From assembly GCA_905373555.1 (NCBI GenBank), contig CAJPTP010000067.1, forward strand, positions 1-6,150: DNA of 6,150 nucleotides, written 5' to 3'. Made by a program: the position numbers and the translations under genes. Below, piece by piece: positions 1-5,590 of this stretch. The notes under the pieces are model-generated. The model made no database searches. It was not told the origin of the DNA and saw nothing but the letters and a program-made list of their open reading frames with translations. The number at the start of each line of letters is the position of its first letter. The stretch's first letter is position 1. The stretch is from an uncultured Francisella sp. GTDB lineage: Bacteria; Pseudomonadota; Gammaproteobacteria; Burkholderiales; Neisseriaceae.

Positions 1-515
1 CTTCCCCCGCTTCCCCTTCCGCGCCCCCCGCCGCGGAGCCCGCCTCATCTTCGGGCGGATCGGCCCCCGCGGCCGACGCCGCTTCGGCGCCCGCGCCGCT
101 TCCCGCGGGGTCGATCTCGGTTTCCGATTTCGGCAGGCTGCAAGGCCGCATGCCCCGCCCCATCGCGGGCGGCGTCGCGCATCGGTTCGGCTCCAAGCGC
201 AGCACGGGCGGGATTTGGCAGGGCGTGTATCTGTCGGGCTCCGAGCAGCCCGTTTTGGCGGTCGCCCCGGGCAAGGTGGCCTACGCGGGCTATCTCAAGG
301 GCTACGGCGACATGGTGATCTTGCTGCACAACGCCTCCTACATCACCATTTACTCGGGGCTGTCGCGCATCGACGTCACGCAAAACCGCCGCGTCGAGGC
401 GGGCCAAACGCTGGGCGCAAGCGGTGCCGACCGGGATTTCGCGGGCGAGCCCGGGCTGTATTTCGAGCTGCGCTACCAAAACAAGGCGCTCAACCCCGCC
501 AACTGGATTCGCTGA
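1..515 (+). CDS. envC: EnvC-like LytM/M23-fold murein hydrolase activator, C-terminal part (5' end outside window)
   Basis: The frame is open from the first complete codon (position 3) and ends in TGA at 513-515, giving about 170 visible residues. The first ~45 are a Pro/Ala/Ser-rich linker. The rest is a LytM (peptidase M23 fold) domain, with GYLKGYGDMVILLHN, GQTLGASGADRD and GLYFELRYQNKALNPANWIR as its typical late strands. The zinc-binding histidines of active M23 enzymes are missing: the usual H-x-G-x-D position reads IWQGVYLSG and the HxH position reads YITIYSG. This degeneracy is known for EnvC, which activates periplasmic N-acetylmuramyl-L-alanine amidases (AmiA/AmiB type) during septum splitting and does not itself cut peptidoglycan. 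The coiled-coil region that EnvC normally has, and the signal peptide, would lie upstream. A strong terminator follows 35 bp after the stop. The family is confident; the exact orthology to EnvC is inferred from degeneracy and the ending NPANW. Confidence 0.85.
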   Translation, partial: SPASPSAPPAAEPASSSGGSAPAADAASAPAPLPAGSISVSDFGRLQGRMPRPIAGGVAHRFGSKRSTGGIWQGVYLSGSEQPVLAVAPGKVAYAGYLKGYGDMVILLHNASYITIYSGLSRIDVTQNRRVEAGQTLGASGADRDFAGEPGLYFELRYQNKALNPANWIR

Positions 516-550
516 CGATTGCGGCGCGCCGGGCTTCAAGCGAGCGAAGC

Positions 551-594
551 GAAAAAAAAAGCGGCCGATCTTTCGGGATCGGCCGCTTTTTTTT
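551..594. terminator. Bidirectional intrinsic terminator between convergent envC and glnA
   Basis: A perfect 10-bp GC-rich stem, GCGGCCGATC (561-570) with GATCGGCCGC (577-586), encloses a 6-nt loop. It is flanked by nine A (552-560) and eight T (587-594), so it reads as stem plus U-tract on both strands. On the + strand it would end the envC transcript. On the - strand it would end the glnA transcript about 130 nt after the glnA stop. Confidence 0.93.
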
Positions 595-726
595 GTCCGA
601 ATCGCTCCATTCCCCCGACCCCCTTTCCCTCATTCCCTCCGCCCGGGCGAAGAGAGGAAAAGGCTAGAGGAGATGGGGGGGGGAGCAAACGGCGAGGCTG
701 AGACAAAGGCGAAAAGGGCAAGGGCT
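595..726. other. Non-coding 3' spacer of glnA with pyrimidine/purine strand asymmetry
   Basis: No gene is supported here. On the + strand the first half (about 605-640) is nearly all pyrimidine and the second half (about 649-683) nearly all purine. They are separated by the perfect palindrome CGCCCGGGCG (640-649), and there is a run of nine G at 675-683. The segment is the presumed 3' untranslated region of glnA read on the - strand. Confidence 0.6.
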
Positions 727-2145
727 TCAGAGGCTGAAGTACATCTCGAACTCGGCGGGGTGGGGGGTCTCGCGCAGGCGATTGACCTCGCGCATTTTGA
801 CGTCGATGTAGCAGCGCACCCAGTTTTCGGTGAACACGCCGCCGCGCAGCAAGAAGTCGTGGTCGGCGCTGAGGTTCGCCAACGCCTCCTCCAGCGAGGC
901 GCTGTTGGTCGGGACGGACTTTTCCTCCTCGGGCGGCAGGTCGTACAGGTTCTTGTCGATGGGGTCGCCCGGGTTGATCTTGTTCACGATCCCATCCAAG
1001 CCCGCCATCATCAAGGCGCTGAAGGCCAGGTAGGGGTTGGCCATGGGATCCGGGAAGCGGCATTCGATGCGCCGGCCCTTGGAGGAGGTGGAGTAGGGGA
1101 TGCGAATCGAGGCCGAGCGGTTGCGCGCGGAGTAGGCGAGCTTCACGGGCGCCTCGTAGTGCGGCACGAGCCGCTTGTAAGAGTTGGTCGTGGGGTTGGT
1201 GATCGCGTTGAGCGCCCGGGCGTGCTTGATCACGCCGCCGATGTAATGCAGCGCCATGTCCGAAAGCCCGGCGTAGCCGTCGCCCGAGAACATGTTGGCG
1301 CCGCCCTTCCAGATGGATTGGTGCACGTGCATCCCGGAGCCGTTGTCGCCGACCAAAGGCTTGGGCATGAAGGTCGCGGTCTTGCCGAACGACGCGGCGG
1401 TGTTGAACACGATGTACTTTTCCATCATCGTCCAGTCGGCGCGCGTGACCAAGGTGGCGAAACGCGTGCCGATTTCCATCTGCCCGCCCGTGCCGACCTC
1501 GTGGTGGTGCACCTCGACCGGGATGCCCGCGCATTCAAGCAGCCTGCAGCACGCCGAGCGCAGGTCTTGGCCGGAGTCGACGGGCGCCAAGGGGGTGTAG
1601 CCGCCCTTGAGCATGGGCCGGTGGCCGCTGTTCGCGCCTTCGTAGCCGATCCCGCTTGACCAGCATCCCTCTTCGGAATGGATGACGTAGCGGCCGCGGT
1701 TGATCCCCGTTTCGACCTCCATGCCGTCGAACACGAAAAACTCGGGCTCGGGGCCGAAAAAGGCCTTGTCGCCCAAGCCCGTGGAGACGAGGTGGTTTTC
1801 CGCCTTGGCGGCGATGCTGCGCGGATCCATCTCGTAGCCTTGGCCGCTCACGGGGTCGGTCACGCTGCAAATCATCGCCACGGTTTTTTCGTCGTAGAAG
1901 GGATCGACGACGGCCGTGTCGGGGTCGGCCTTCAAGACCATGTCCGACGCCTGCACGCCCGCCCAGCCCGCGAAGGAGGAGCCGTCGAACATATGCCCAT
2001 CCTCGAACCAAGAGTCCGGGTCTTGGAGGATCACCGAGGCCGGAACCGTGACGTGGTTGAAGCGACCGATGGTGTCTGTGAAACGCAAATCCACGAACAC
2101 GGCGCTTTCTTTGTTGATCAAATCGACCGCTTTATCGACATTCAT
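727..2145 (-). CDS. glnA: Glutamine synthetase, type I (GSI-beta, adenylylation-regulated)
   Basis: ATP-dependent ligation of ammonia to glutamate, the central nitrogen assimilation step; it acts in the cytoplasm as a dodecamer. The protein is 472 aa, close to the usual ~469-471. The beta-grasp loop MFDGSSF has Asp54. Metal and substrate ligands are visible at Glu133/Glu135 (GPEPEF), Glu216 (HHHEVGTGG), Glu224, His273 (GSGMHVHQS), Glu331, Arg343 (RNRSASIRIP) and Glu361 (ECRFPDP); all are offset by +4 from the E. coli numbering. The adenylylation site KNLYDLPPEE is intact with Tyr401, so control by GlnE adenylyltransferase and PII is expected. The start at 2145 is preceded by a purine-rich stretch (AGAGAAAG, ~7 nt from the ATG), a weak but usable ribosome binding site. 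It is transcribed divergently from ctpA and converges on envC. No ntrB/ntrC genes follow, unlike the glnA-ntrBC arrangement common in proteobacteria. The assignment is essentially certain. Confidence 0.98.
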   Translation of the reverse strand: MNVDKAVDLINKESAVFVDLRFTDTIGRFNHVTVPASVILQDPDSWFEDGHMFDGSSFAGWAGVQASDMVLKADPDTAVVDPFYDEKTVAMICSVTDPVSGQGYEMDPRSIAAKAENHLVSTGLGDKAFFGPEPEFFVFDGMEVETGINRGRYVIHSEEGCWSSGIGYEGANSGHRPMLKGGYTPLAPVDSGQDLRSACCRLLECAGIPVEVHHHEVGTGGQMEIGTRFATLVTRADWTMMEKYIVFNTAASFGKTATFMPKPLVGDNGSGMHVHQSIWKGGANMFSGDGYAGLSDMALHYIGGVIKHARALNAITNPTTNSYKRLVPHYEAPVKLAYSARNRSASIRIPYSTSSKGRRIECRFPDPMANPYLAFSALMMAGLDGIVNKINPGDPIDKNLYDLPPEEEKSVPTNSASLEEALANLSADHDFLLRGGVFTENWVRCYIDVKMREVNRLRETPHPAEFEMYFSL

Positions 2146-2167
2146 GCTGTTCTTTCTCTGTGCAGTG

Positions 2168-2183
2168 GCGCGCTTCGGCGCGC
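2168..2183 (-). promoter_or_regulatory. GC hairpin in the glnA 5' leader
   Basis: A perfect 6-bp inverted repeat, GCGCGC-TTCG-GCGCGC, sits 23 bp upstream of the glnA start codon and downstream of its TATAAT box, so it should be present in the leader mRNA. On the transcribed (-) strand the loop reads CGAA. It is not a terminator, since no T tract follows. A regulatory role is not shown by the sequence. Confidence 0.45.
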
Positions 2184-2207
2184 GGGGCGATCTGCCCGAC
2201 GCCGTCG

Positions 2208-2213
2208 ATTATA
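2208..2213 (-). promoter_or_regulatory. glnA promoter -10 box (TATAAT)
   Basis: A perfect TATAAT on the - strand lies in otherwise very GC-rich DNA. It would place the transcription start near 2201 and give a leader of about 55 nt. The hexamer 17 bp upstream reads CAGCGC, so no recognisable -35 element is present, which suggests activator dependence or a weak sigma-70 promoter. No sigma-54 type GG-N10-GC element with correct spacing was found nearby. Confidence 0.6.
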
Positions 2214-2440
2214 AATGAGCCGGCCTTGGCGCGCTGCGCCCTTGCGGCGATCTCGGCGCCCTTGCCATCCTTGGGCTCGCGCCGCGCCGCCCGTTGAAGC
2301 GGCGCGAAAAGCGCAGGGCGACGATGCTCAAGCCTCGGCCAAAGGGCCAAGCCCGGCGTTTTTAGGCTCTTGGGCCTTGTCGAATGCGCTCCCGCCCGGG
2401 GCGTTTGCGCTTGCCGGGGCGGCGAGCGCGAGTGCGGGAG

Positions 2441-2497
2441 TTTGGGCTTGGTTGGGCTTGGTTGGGCTTGGTTGGGCTTGGTTGGGCTTGGTTGGGC
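2441..2497 (+). repeat. 10-bp tandem repeat GTTGGGCTTG, about 5.7 copies
   Basis: Units begin at 2441, 2451, 2461, 2471, 2481 and 2491. The units at 2451-2490 are identical; the first differs only at its first base (T for G), and the last keeps GTTGGGC before diverging. The + strand carries GGG every 10 bp with GG in between, giving loops of seven (CTTGGTT) between GGG tracts, which fits the usual G3-N(1-7) quadruplex pattern. The unit is close to one helical turn and is not a multiple of three, which argues against coding. Confidence 0.95.
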
Positions 2498-2505
2498 CGG
2501 TTGCG

Positions 2506-2539
2506 CGCCCAAGGGCAATGTTGCCTTAAGGCTTGGGCG
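2506..2539. repeat. Nested inverted repeat next to a TATAAA sequence
   Basis: The outer arms CGCCCAAG (2506-2513) and CTTGGGCG (2532-2539) are perfect complements. Between them lie a second short dyad, GGCAA-TG-TTGCC (2514-2525), and the palindrome CCTTAAGG (2524-2531). TATAAA (2541-2546) follows directly. It could be an operator or a transcribed hairpin; nothing in the sequence decides between them. Confidence 0.5.
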
Positions 2540-2610
2540 TTATAAAAGGCGCTCGCTTGCGGATGGGCGCCGGATTGGGCCGATCCGCGCCAATTCCAAG
2601 GCGGCGTTTG

Positions 2611-2628
2611 GCGCTTGGCGCCAAGCGC
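2611..2628. repeat. 18-bp perfect palindrome GCGCTTGGCGCCAAGCGC
   Basis: Two 9-bp half sites, GCGCTTGGC and GCCAAGCGC, meet with no spacer, so it is a DNA palindrome suited to a dimeric protein and not a normal RNA hairpin. An A8 run starts 13 bp downstream. The binding protein, if any, is unknown. Confidence 0.6.
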
Positions 2629-2731
2629 ATGCCGTTGAGCAAAAAAAAGAGGCCGTTTCGGGCCGGTTCGCCGCGGGCTTCGGCGCTCGAGCTTTGTCTT
2701 TGGGGCCCTTCGGCTCTTCGGCCTTCTCCGC

Positions 2732-2774
2732 TTCGCCGTTTTGGGGTTCGCCGTTTTGGGTTCGCCGCTTGGGG
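2732..2774 (+). repeat. Three near-identical 14-15-bp direct repeats, TTCGCCGTTTTGGG(G)
   Basis: Copies lie at 2732-2746, 2747-2760 and 2761-2774. The third has CGCTTGGGG in place of CGTTTTGGG, and a more decayed fourth may follow to about 2788. They end some 60 bp upstream of the ctpA -10 box. Confidence 0.75.
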
Positions 2775-2810
2775 CTCGACGCTTGGCAAGGGCGCGCCCG
2801 ATCCCGGCGT

Positions 2811-2841
2811 TTTTCAGGCTTTCCGAGATTTCATATATAAT
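2811..2841 (+). promoter_or_regulatory. ctpA promoter
   Basis: A perfect TATAAT (2836-2841) sits inside the AT-rich stretch TCATATATAAT. The best -35 candidate is TTTTCA (2811-2816; 4 of 6 to TTGACA) at a long 19-bp spacing; closer hexamers match no better. The transcription start would be near 2848, with a leader of about 59 nt. Confidence 0.6.
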
Positions 2842-2887
2842 CGCCGCGTTTCGGGCTTGCCCGTCTCGGCCGTTTGCCCAAGCCCAT

Positions 2888-2897
2888 GAGAGGAAAA
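2888..2897 (+). promoter_or_regulatory. ctpA ribosome binding site that decides the start
   Basis: The purine run GAGAGGAAAAGAAG lies just upstream of the ATG at 2907. In-frame ATG codons at 2874 and 2886 lie before or at the edge of this run and lack their own site. Starting at 2907 also places the basic N-terminus and hydrophobic segment as a normal signal peptide. Confidence 0.7.
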
Positions 2898-2906
2898 GAA
2901 GACAAG

Positions 2907-4397
2907 ATGTCCACACCGTCAGCCAAAAAAGTCGCGGCTTTCGCGTCGATCGCGCTGGGCGCCATCGCTTTGGGGATGGGGGCGCAGGCTTTTGCCCGCT
3001 CCAACGACAACGGCTCGGTCACGTTCGAGCAGGCCAAAGTGTTCTCCGAGGCCTTCTCGCGCATCAAGCACGGCTATTACCAAGAGACGGACAACCAAAC
3101 TTTGATGGAAAACGCCATCAAGGGGATGGTCAATAACCTCGACCCCCACTCCGAGTACTACTCCAAGTCGTCCTACGCCGATTTGAAGGAAAGCACGTCG
3201 GGCGAGTTCGGCGGCGTGGGCATGGAGATCTCCAAAAAAGACGGCTGGATCGTGGTGGTGAGCCCCATCGACGGCACGCCCGCCGACAAGGCGGGCCTGC
3301 GGCCCGGCGACGTCATCCTGCGCATCGAGGGCCAAGAGACGCGCGACATGTCGACCAACGACGCGGTCAAGCTGCTGCGCGGCGCCCCGGGCACCAAGGT
3401 CAGCGTCACCGTCAGCCGCAAGAGCCTGTCCAAGCCCATCGGCGTGAGCCTCACCCGCGCCATGATCAAGGTGCAAAGCGTCAAGAGCAAGTATTTCCCG
3501 CAGCAGGCCGTGGGCTATCTCAAGGTCAGCAGCTTCACCACCAACGCCACCGAAAGCTTGGCGCAAAACATGATCGATTTGGACAAGCAGGCGGGCGCGA
3601 ACAAGCCCAAGGGCTTGATCTTGGATCTGCGCAACAACCCGGGCGGCCTGCTTGACCAAGCCGTGGGCGTGACGGCGGCCTTCGTGCCCCCCAACGCCGT
3701 GGTCGTGTCCACCAAAGGCCGCGACAACCGCTACAACATGCAAACCCTGCGCGCGGCGCCGGACATGTACAGCCGCAAGGGCGATCCCTTGGCCGGCGTG
3801 CCCGCGTACTTGCGCAAGCTGCCTTTGGTTGTGATGACCAACTCGGGCTCCGCCTCGGCGTCGGAAATCGTCGCGGGGGCGCTGCAAGACTACGGCCGGG
3901 CCGTGGTCGTGGGCACCCAAAGCTTCGGCAAGGGCTCGGTGCAGTCCGTGATCCCGCTTTCCGACGGCTCGGGGATCAAGATCACGACGGCGCTGTACTA
4001 CACGCCCAAGGATCGCTCGATCCAGGCGCAGGGCATCGTGCCCGACGTCGAGGTCAAAGACGACATGGACATTTTCGACCTCGACGTGCGCGAGGGCGAT
4101 TTGTCCGGCCACATCTCCAACCCCAAGGGCGGCGCCGAGGTGCGCGGCAAGCAAGCCGAGACCGCGGCGGTGATCGTCGACGACGTCAAAAACCGCCGGG
4201 AGCTGGAGGAGGAGTGGATCAAAAAGGCGGAGGAGCGCCGCAAGATCGACCCCGCGAGCGATGCGCAGTTGCGCCGCGCCTTGGAGGCGCTATCATCCCC
4301 GGCCTCCTACAACGCCTCCATCGGCAAATGGAAGACGCTCGCCGATCAAAAGGCCAAGGAAAAAGGCAAGGCGAAAGCCAAAGCCAAAGCGGATTGA
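2907..4397 (+). CDS. ctpA: Carboxyl-terminal processing peptidase, family S41A (CtpA)
   Basis: A periplasmic serine protease that removes or degrades from C-termini of exported proteins; family members often process or control cell-wall hydrolases. From the ATG at 2907 it is 496 aa. Residues 1-30 form a signal peptide (basic MSTPSAKK, then a hydrophobic stretch, cleavage likely after AQAFA). Residues ~95-180 are a PDZ domain (FGGVGMEI, GTPADKAGLRPGDVI). The S41 core follows (GLILDLRNNPGGLLDQAV, 236-253). By alignment of motifs the catalytic dyad is Ser317 (GSASASEI) and Lys342 (FGKGSVQ), 25 residues apart as in known CTPs, with Gln346 as third conserved residue; all are present, so it should be active. 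The C-terminus ends in a Lys/Ala-rich tail (residues ~482-495). It has its own promoter and terminator. In Burkholderiales, envC and ctpA are, from memory, usually adjacent; here glnA separates them. Confidence 0.96.
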   Translation: MSTPSAKKVAAFASIALGAIALGMGAQAFARSNDNGSVTFEQAKVFSEAFSRIKHGYYQETDNQTLMENAIKGMVNNLDPHSEYYSKSSYADLKESTSGEFGGVGMEISKKDGWIVVVSPIDGTPADKAGLRPGDVILRIEGQETRDMSTNDAVKLLRGAPGTKVSVTVSRKSLSKPIGVSLTRAMIKVQSVKSKYFPQQAVGYLKVSSFTTNATESLAQNMIDLDKQAGANKPKGLILDLRNNPGGLLDQAVGVTAAFVPPNAVVVSTKGRDNRYNMQTLRAAPDMYSRKGDPLAGVPAYLRKLPLVVMTNSGSASASEIVAGALQDYGRAVVVGTQSFGKGSVQSVIPLSDGSGIKITTALYYTPKDRSIQAQGIVPDVEVKDDMDIFDLDVREGDLSGHISNPKGGAEVRGKQAETAAVIVDDVKNRRELEEEWIKKAEERRKIDPASDAQLRRALEALSSPASYNASIGKWKTLADQKAKEKGKAKAKAKAD

Positions 4398-4419
4398 TGC
4401 TTCGGGCGCTTCGATTTTT

Positions 4420-4449
4420 CGGCGGGCTCGGGCAAGGCTGCGCCCGCCG
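4420..4449 (+). other. GC-rich stem-loop just downstream of ctpA
   Basis: The arms CGGCGGGC (4420-4427) and GCCCGCCG (4442-4449) form an 8-bp perfect stem with a 14-nt loop. It precedes the terminator hairpin and could protect the ctpA mRNA 3' end; no T tract follows it. Confidence 0.4.
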
Positions 4450-4452
4450 CTT

Positions 4453-4482
4453 CGGCCGCCCCTTGCCGGGCGGCCGGTTTTT
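4453..4482 (+). terminator. Intrinsic terminator of ctpA
   Basis: A 9-bp stem, CGGCCGCCC (4453-4461) with GGGCGGCCG (4468-4476), encloses a 6-nt loop and is followed by G and five T (4478-4482). Only 48 bp remain before truB, so truB needs either a promoter hidden there or read-through; I see no clear -10 box in those 48 bp. Confidence 0.75.
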
Positions 4483-4530
4483 GCCCGGTTTGGCGCGCCG
4501 CGCGTTTCGCTTCGACTTGGGTTGGCGGGC

Positions 4531-5499
4531 ATGAAAGACGGCTATCGCGACGTCATGGGCGTCCTGCTTTTGCGCAAGGACCCCGGCATGAGCTCCAACG
4601 CGGCCTTGCAAAAGGCCAGGCGGCTGTACCGGGCGGCCAAGGCGGGCCACACGGGCACGCTGGATCCCTTCGCCGAGGGGCTGCTGCCCGTGTGTTTCGG
4701 CGAGGCGACGAAGTTCGCCCAGCGCTGCCTCGACGCCGACAAGGAATACGTCGCGATCTCCCGCGTGGGCTTGTCCACCGACACGCTCGACTTGGACGGC
4801 CGGCCTGTCGCGCAAAGCGAGGCGACGGTCGACGAAAGCCGGCTGCGCGCCGCGGTTGCGGGCTTTTTGGGCGAGATTTGGCAAACCCCGCCCATGGCCA
4901 GCGCCTTGAAGCGCGACGGCAAGCCCCTGTACAAGTACCTGCGCGAGGGCGTGGAGGTGGAGCGCGCCCCCAGGCGGGTGACGATTCGATCCTTGGATTT
5001 GCTGAGCGTCGAGCCGACGGAGGTGCGGGCGCGCGTGGCGTGCTCCAAGGGCACCTACATCCGCGTTTTGATGAGCGACCTGCTCAAAAGCGCGGGCTGC
5101 GAGTCGCGCCTGACGCGCCTTGTTCGCTCGCGCTTGGGCGATTTGCGCGTCGAAAACGCCTTGGGGCTGGACGAGCTGGCTCGGATGGGCGAGGATCGGC
5201 TGATGGGCGTTTTGCTGCAGCCGGACGTTTTGCTCTTTGGCATGCCCCGGGCCGACTTTGCGCCCGGCTCGGCCTTGGCGTTGATCAACGGCAAAACGGC
5301 CGTCGCGGAGGAGCCGGAGGCGTTGGCGCGCCTCGCCTCGAAGACCGGCGCCGGAACAAGCGCCGGAACAATCGAATTCAAGGCTTACAGGACAGACACG
5401 GGCGGGTTCATCGGCCTGGTCGAGCCGACATTCCGCGCAAGCGGCGAATGCCGGCCCGCCCGAATGATGAGCGCAGCCTCGGCGGGGTTCGGCCCATGA
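4531..5499 (+). CDS. truB: tRNA pseudouridine(55) synthase TruB
   Basis: Isomerises U55 in the T-loop of tRNAs to pseudouridine and also acts as a tRNA chaperone, in the cytoplasm. The protein is 322 aa against ~314 in E. coli. The N-terminus GVLLLRKDPGMSSNAALQKAR is the family opening. The catalytic aspartate is Asp45 in AGHTGTLDPFAEG. Tyr73 (DKEYVA) and Tyr176/Arg178 (CSKGTYIRV) match E. coli Tyr76, Tyr179 and Arg181 with an offset of -3. Residues ~240-300 fit the C-terminal PUA-like region, and ~20 extra residues follow. The frame is open far upstream, but homology begins right after the ATG at 4531, and only a weak G-rich stretch serves as ribosome binding site (ATG at 4555 is a less likely alternative). 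rpsO follows after 91 bp, as in E. coli; rbfA, usual just upstream, is replaced by ctpA. Confidence 0.97.
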   Translation: MKDGYRDVMGVLLLRKDPGMSSNAALQKARRLYRAAKAGHTGTLDPFAEGLLPVCFGEATKFAQRCLDADKEYVAISRVGLSTDTLDLDGRPVAQSEATVDESRLRAAVAGFLGEIWQTPPMASALKRDGKPLYKYLREGVEVERAPRRVTIRSLDLLSVEPTEVRARVACSKGTYIRVLMSDLLKSAGCESRLTRLVRSRLGDLRVENALGLDELARMGEDRLMGVLLQPDVLLFGMPRADFAPGSALALINGKTAVAEEPEALARLASKTGAGTSAGTIEFKAYRTDTGGFIGLVEPTFRASGECRPARMMSAASAGFGP

Positions 5500-5524
5500 A
5501 GCCGCCCTCCGAGGGGGTTTGGAG

Positions 5525-5554
5525 TTGACCCGGAGATCTCCTCTGGGCCAATCT
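5525..5554 (+). promoter_or_regulatory. Possible weak promoter in front of rpsO
   Basis: TTGACC (5525-5530) matches the -35 consensus at five of six bases, but the best partner 18 bp on is CAATCT (5549-5554), a poor -10. If used, transcription would start near 5562, after the hairpin at 5529-5547. This is a tentative call. Confidence 0.25.
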
Positions 5555-5571
5555 TGGCGGGGCGACGCCCC
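5529..5571 (+). promoter_or_regulatory. Structured rpsO leader, candidate S15 autoregulatory element
   Basis: Two hairpins precede the rpsO start. The first pairs CCCGGAG (5529-5535) with CTCTGGG (5541-5547) around a 5-nt loop, and contains a G.U pair (5532/5544) next to a G-C pair (5533/5543). The second pairs GGGGC (5559-5563) with GCCCC (5567-5571). In several bacteria S15 represses its own mRNA by binding a structured leader, often through a G.U/G-C motif. The match here is inferred by eye and there is no evidence of a pseudoknot. Confidence 0.35.
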
Positions 5572-5580
5572 ATGAGACAC

Positions 5581-5584
5581 GGAG
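5581..5584 (+). promoter_or_regulatory. rpsO ribosome binding site
   Basis: GGAG lies six bases before the ATG at 5591. An out-of-frame ATG at 5586 would code for only three residues before a stop, so 5591 is the start. Confidence 0.8.
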
Positions 5585-5590
5585 AATGCA

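Larger units (their letters stand above)
2214..2835. other. Low-complexity, G/T-biased divergent intergenic region without a credible gene
   Basis: About 620 bp separate the -10 boxes of glnA and ctpA. Several frames are open by chance because stop codons are rare in this composition, but their translations are repetitive (WLGLVGLGW-like or QAQPSPTKPN-like) and resemble no family I know. None has a convincing ribosome binding site. The stretch holds a 10-bp tandem repeat (2441-2497), a nested dyad (2506-2539), an 18-bp palindrome (2611-2628), an A8 run (2641-2648) and a 14-15-bp repeat (2732-2774), each listed separately. Confidence 0.7.

Noticed and set aside
424..1659. Long open frame on the + strand opposite glnA (411 codons)
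   Set aside because: It is antisense to a certain glnA, its translation is low in complexity (G/A/V/H/R-rich) and matches no family; a typical shadow frame of GC-rich coding DNA.
2223..2245. Sigma-54 promoter-like TGGC...TTGC near glnA
   Set aside because: The spacing between the GG and GC elements is 14, not 10, and it lies on the + strand pointing away from glnA.
2441..2497. CRISPR array
   Set aside because: The units are contiguous 10-mers without spacers and no cas genes are near.
2641..2665. Possible - strand terminator (GGCC hairpin with T8)
   Set aside because: The stem has only four base pairs, and no gene on the - strand ends here.
2215..2916. Several 100-180-codon frames in the glnA/ctpA spacer on both strands
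   Set aside because: The translations contain repeat-derived peptides, have no clear ribosome binding sites and no family resemblance; the 10-bp repeat shifts frame with each unit.
2919..4154. Long open frame on the - strand opposite ctpA (411 codons)
   Set aside because: It is antisense to a certain ctpA, with compositional bias and no recognisable domain.
5505..5520. truB terminator in CCCT-CCG-AGGG followed by TTT
   Set aside because: The stem is only four base pairs with a short T run; read-through into rpsO is more likely.
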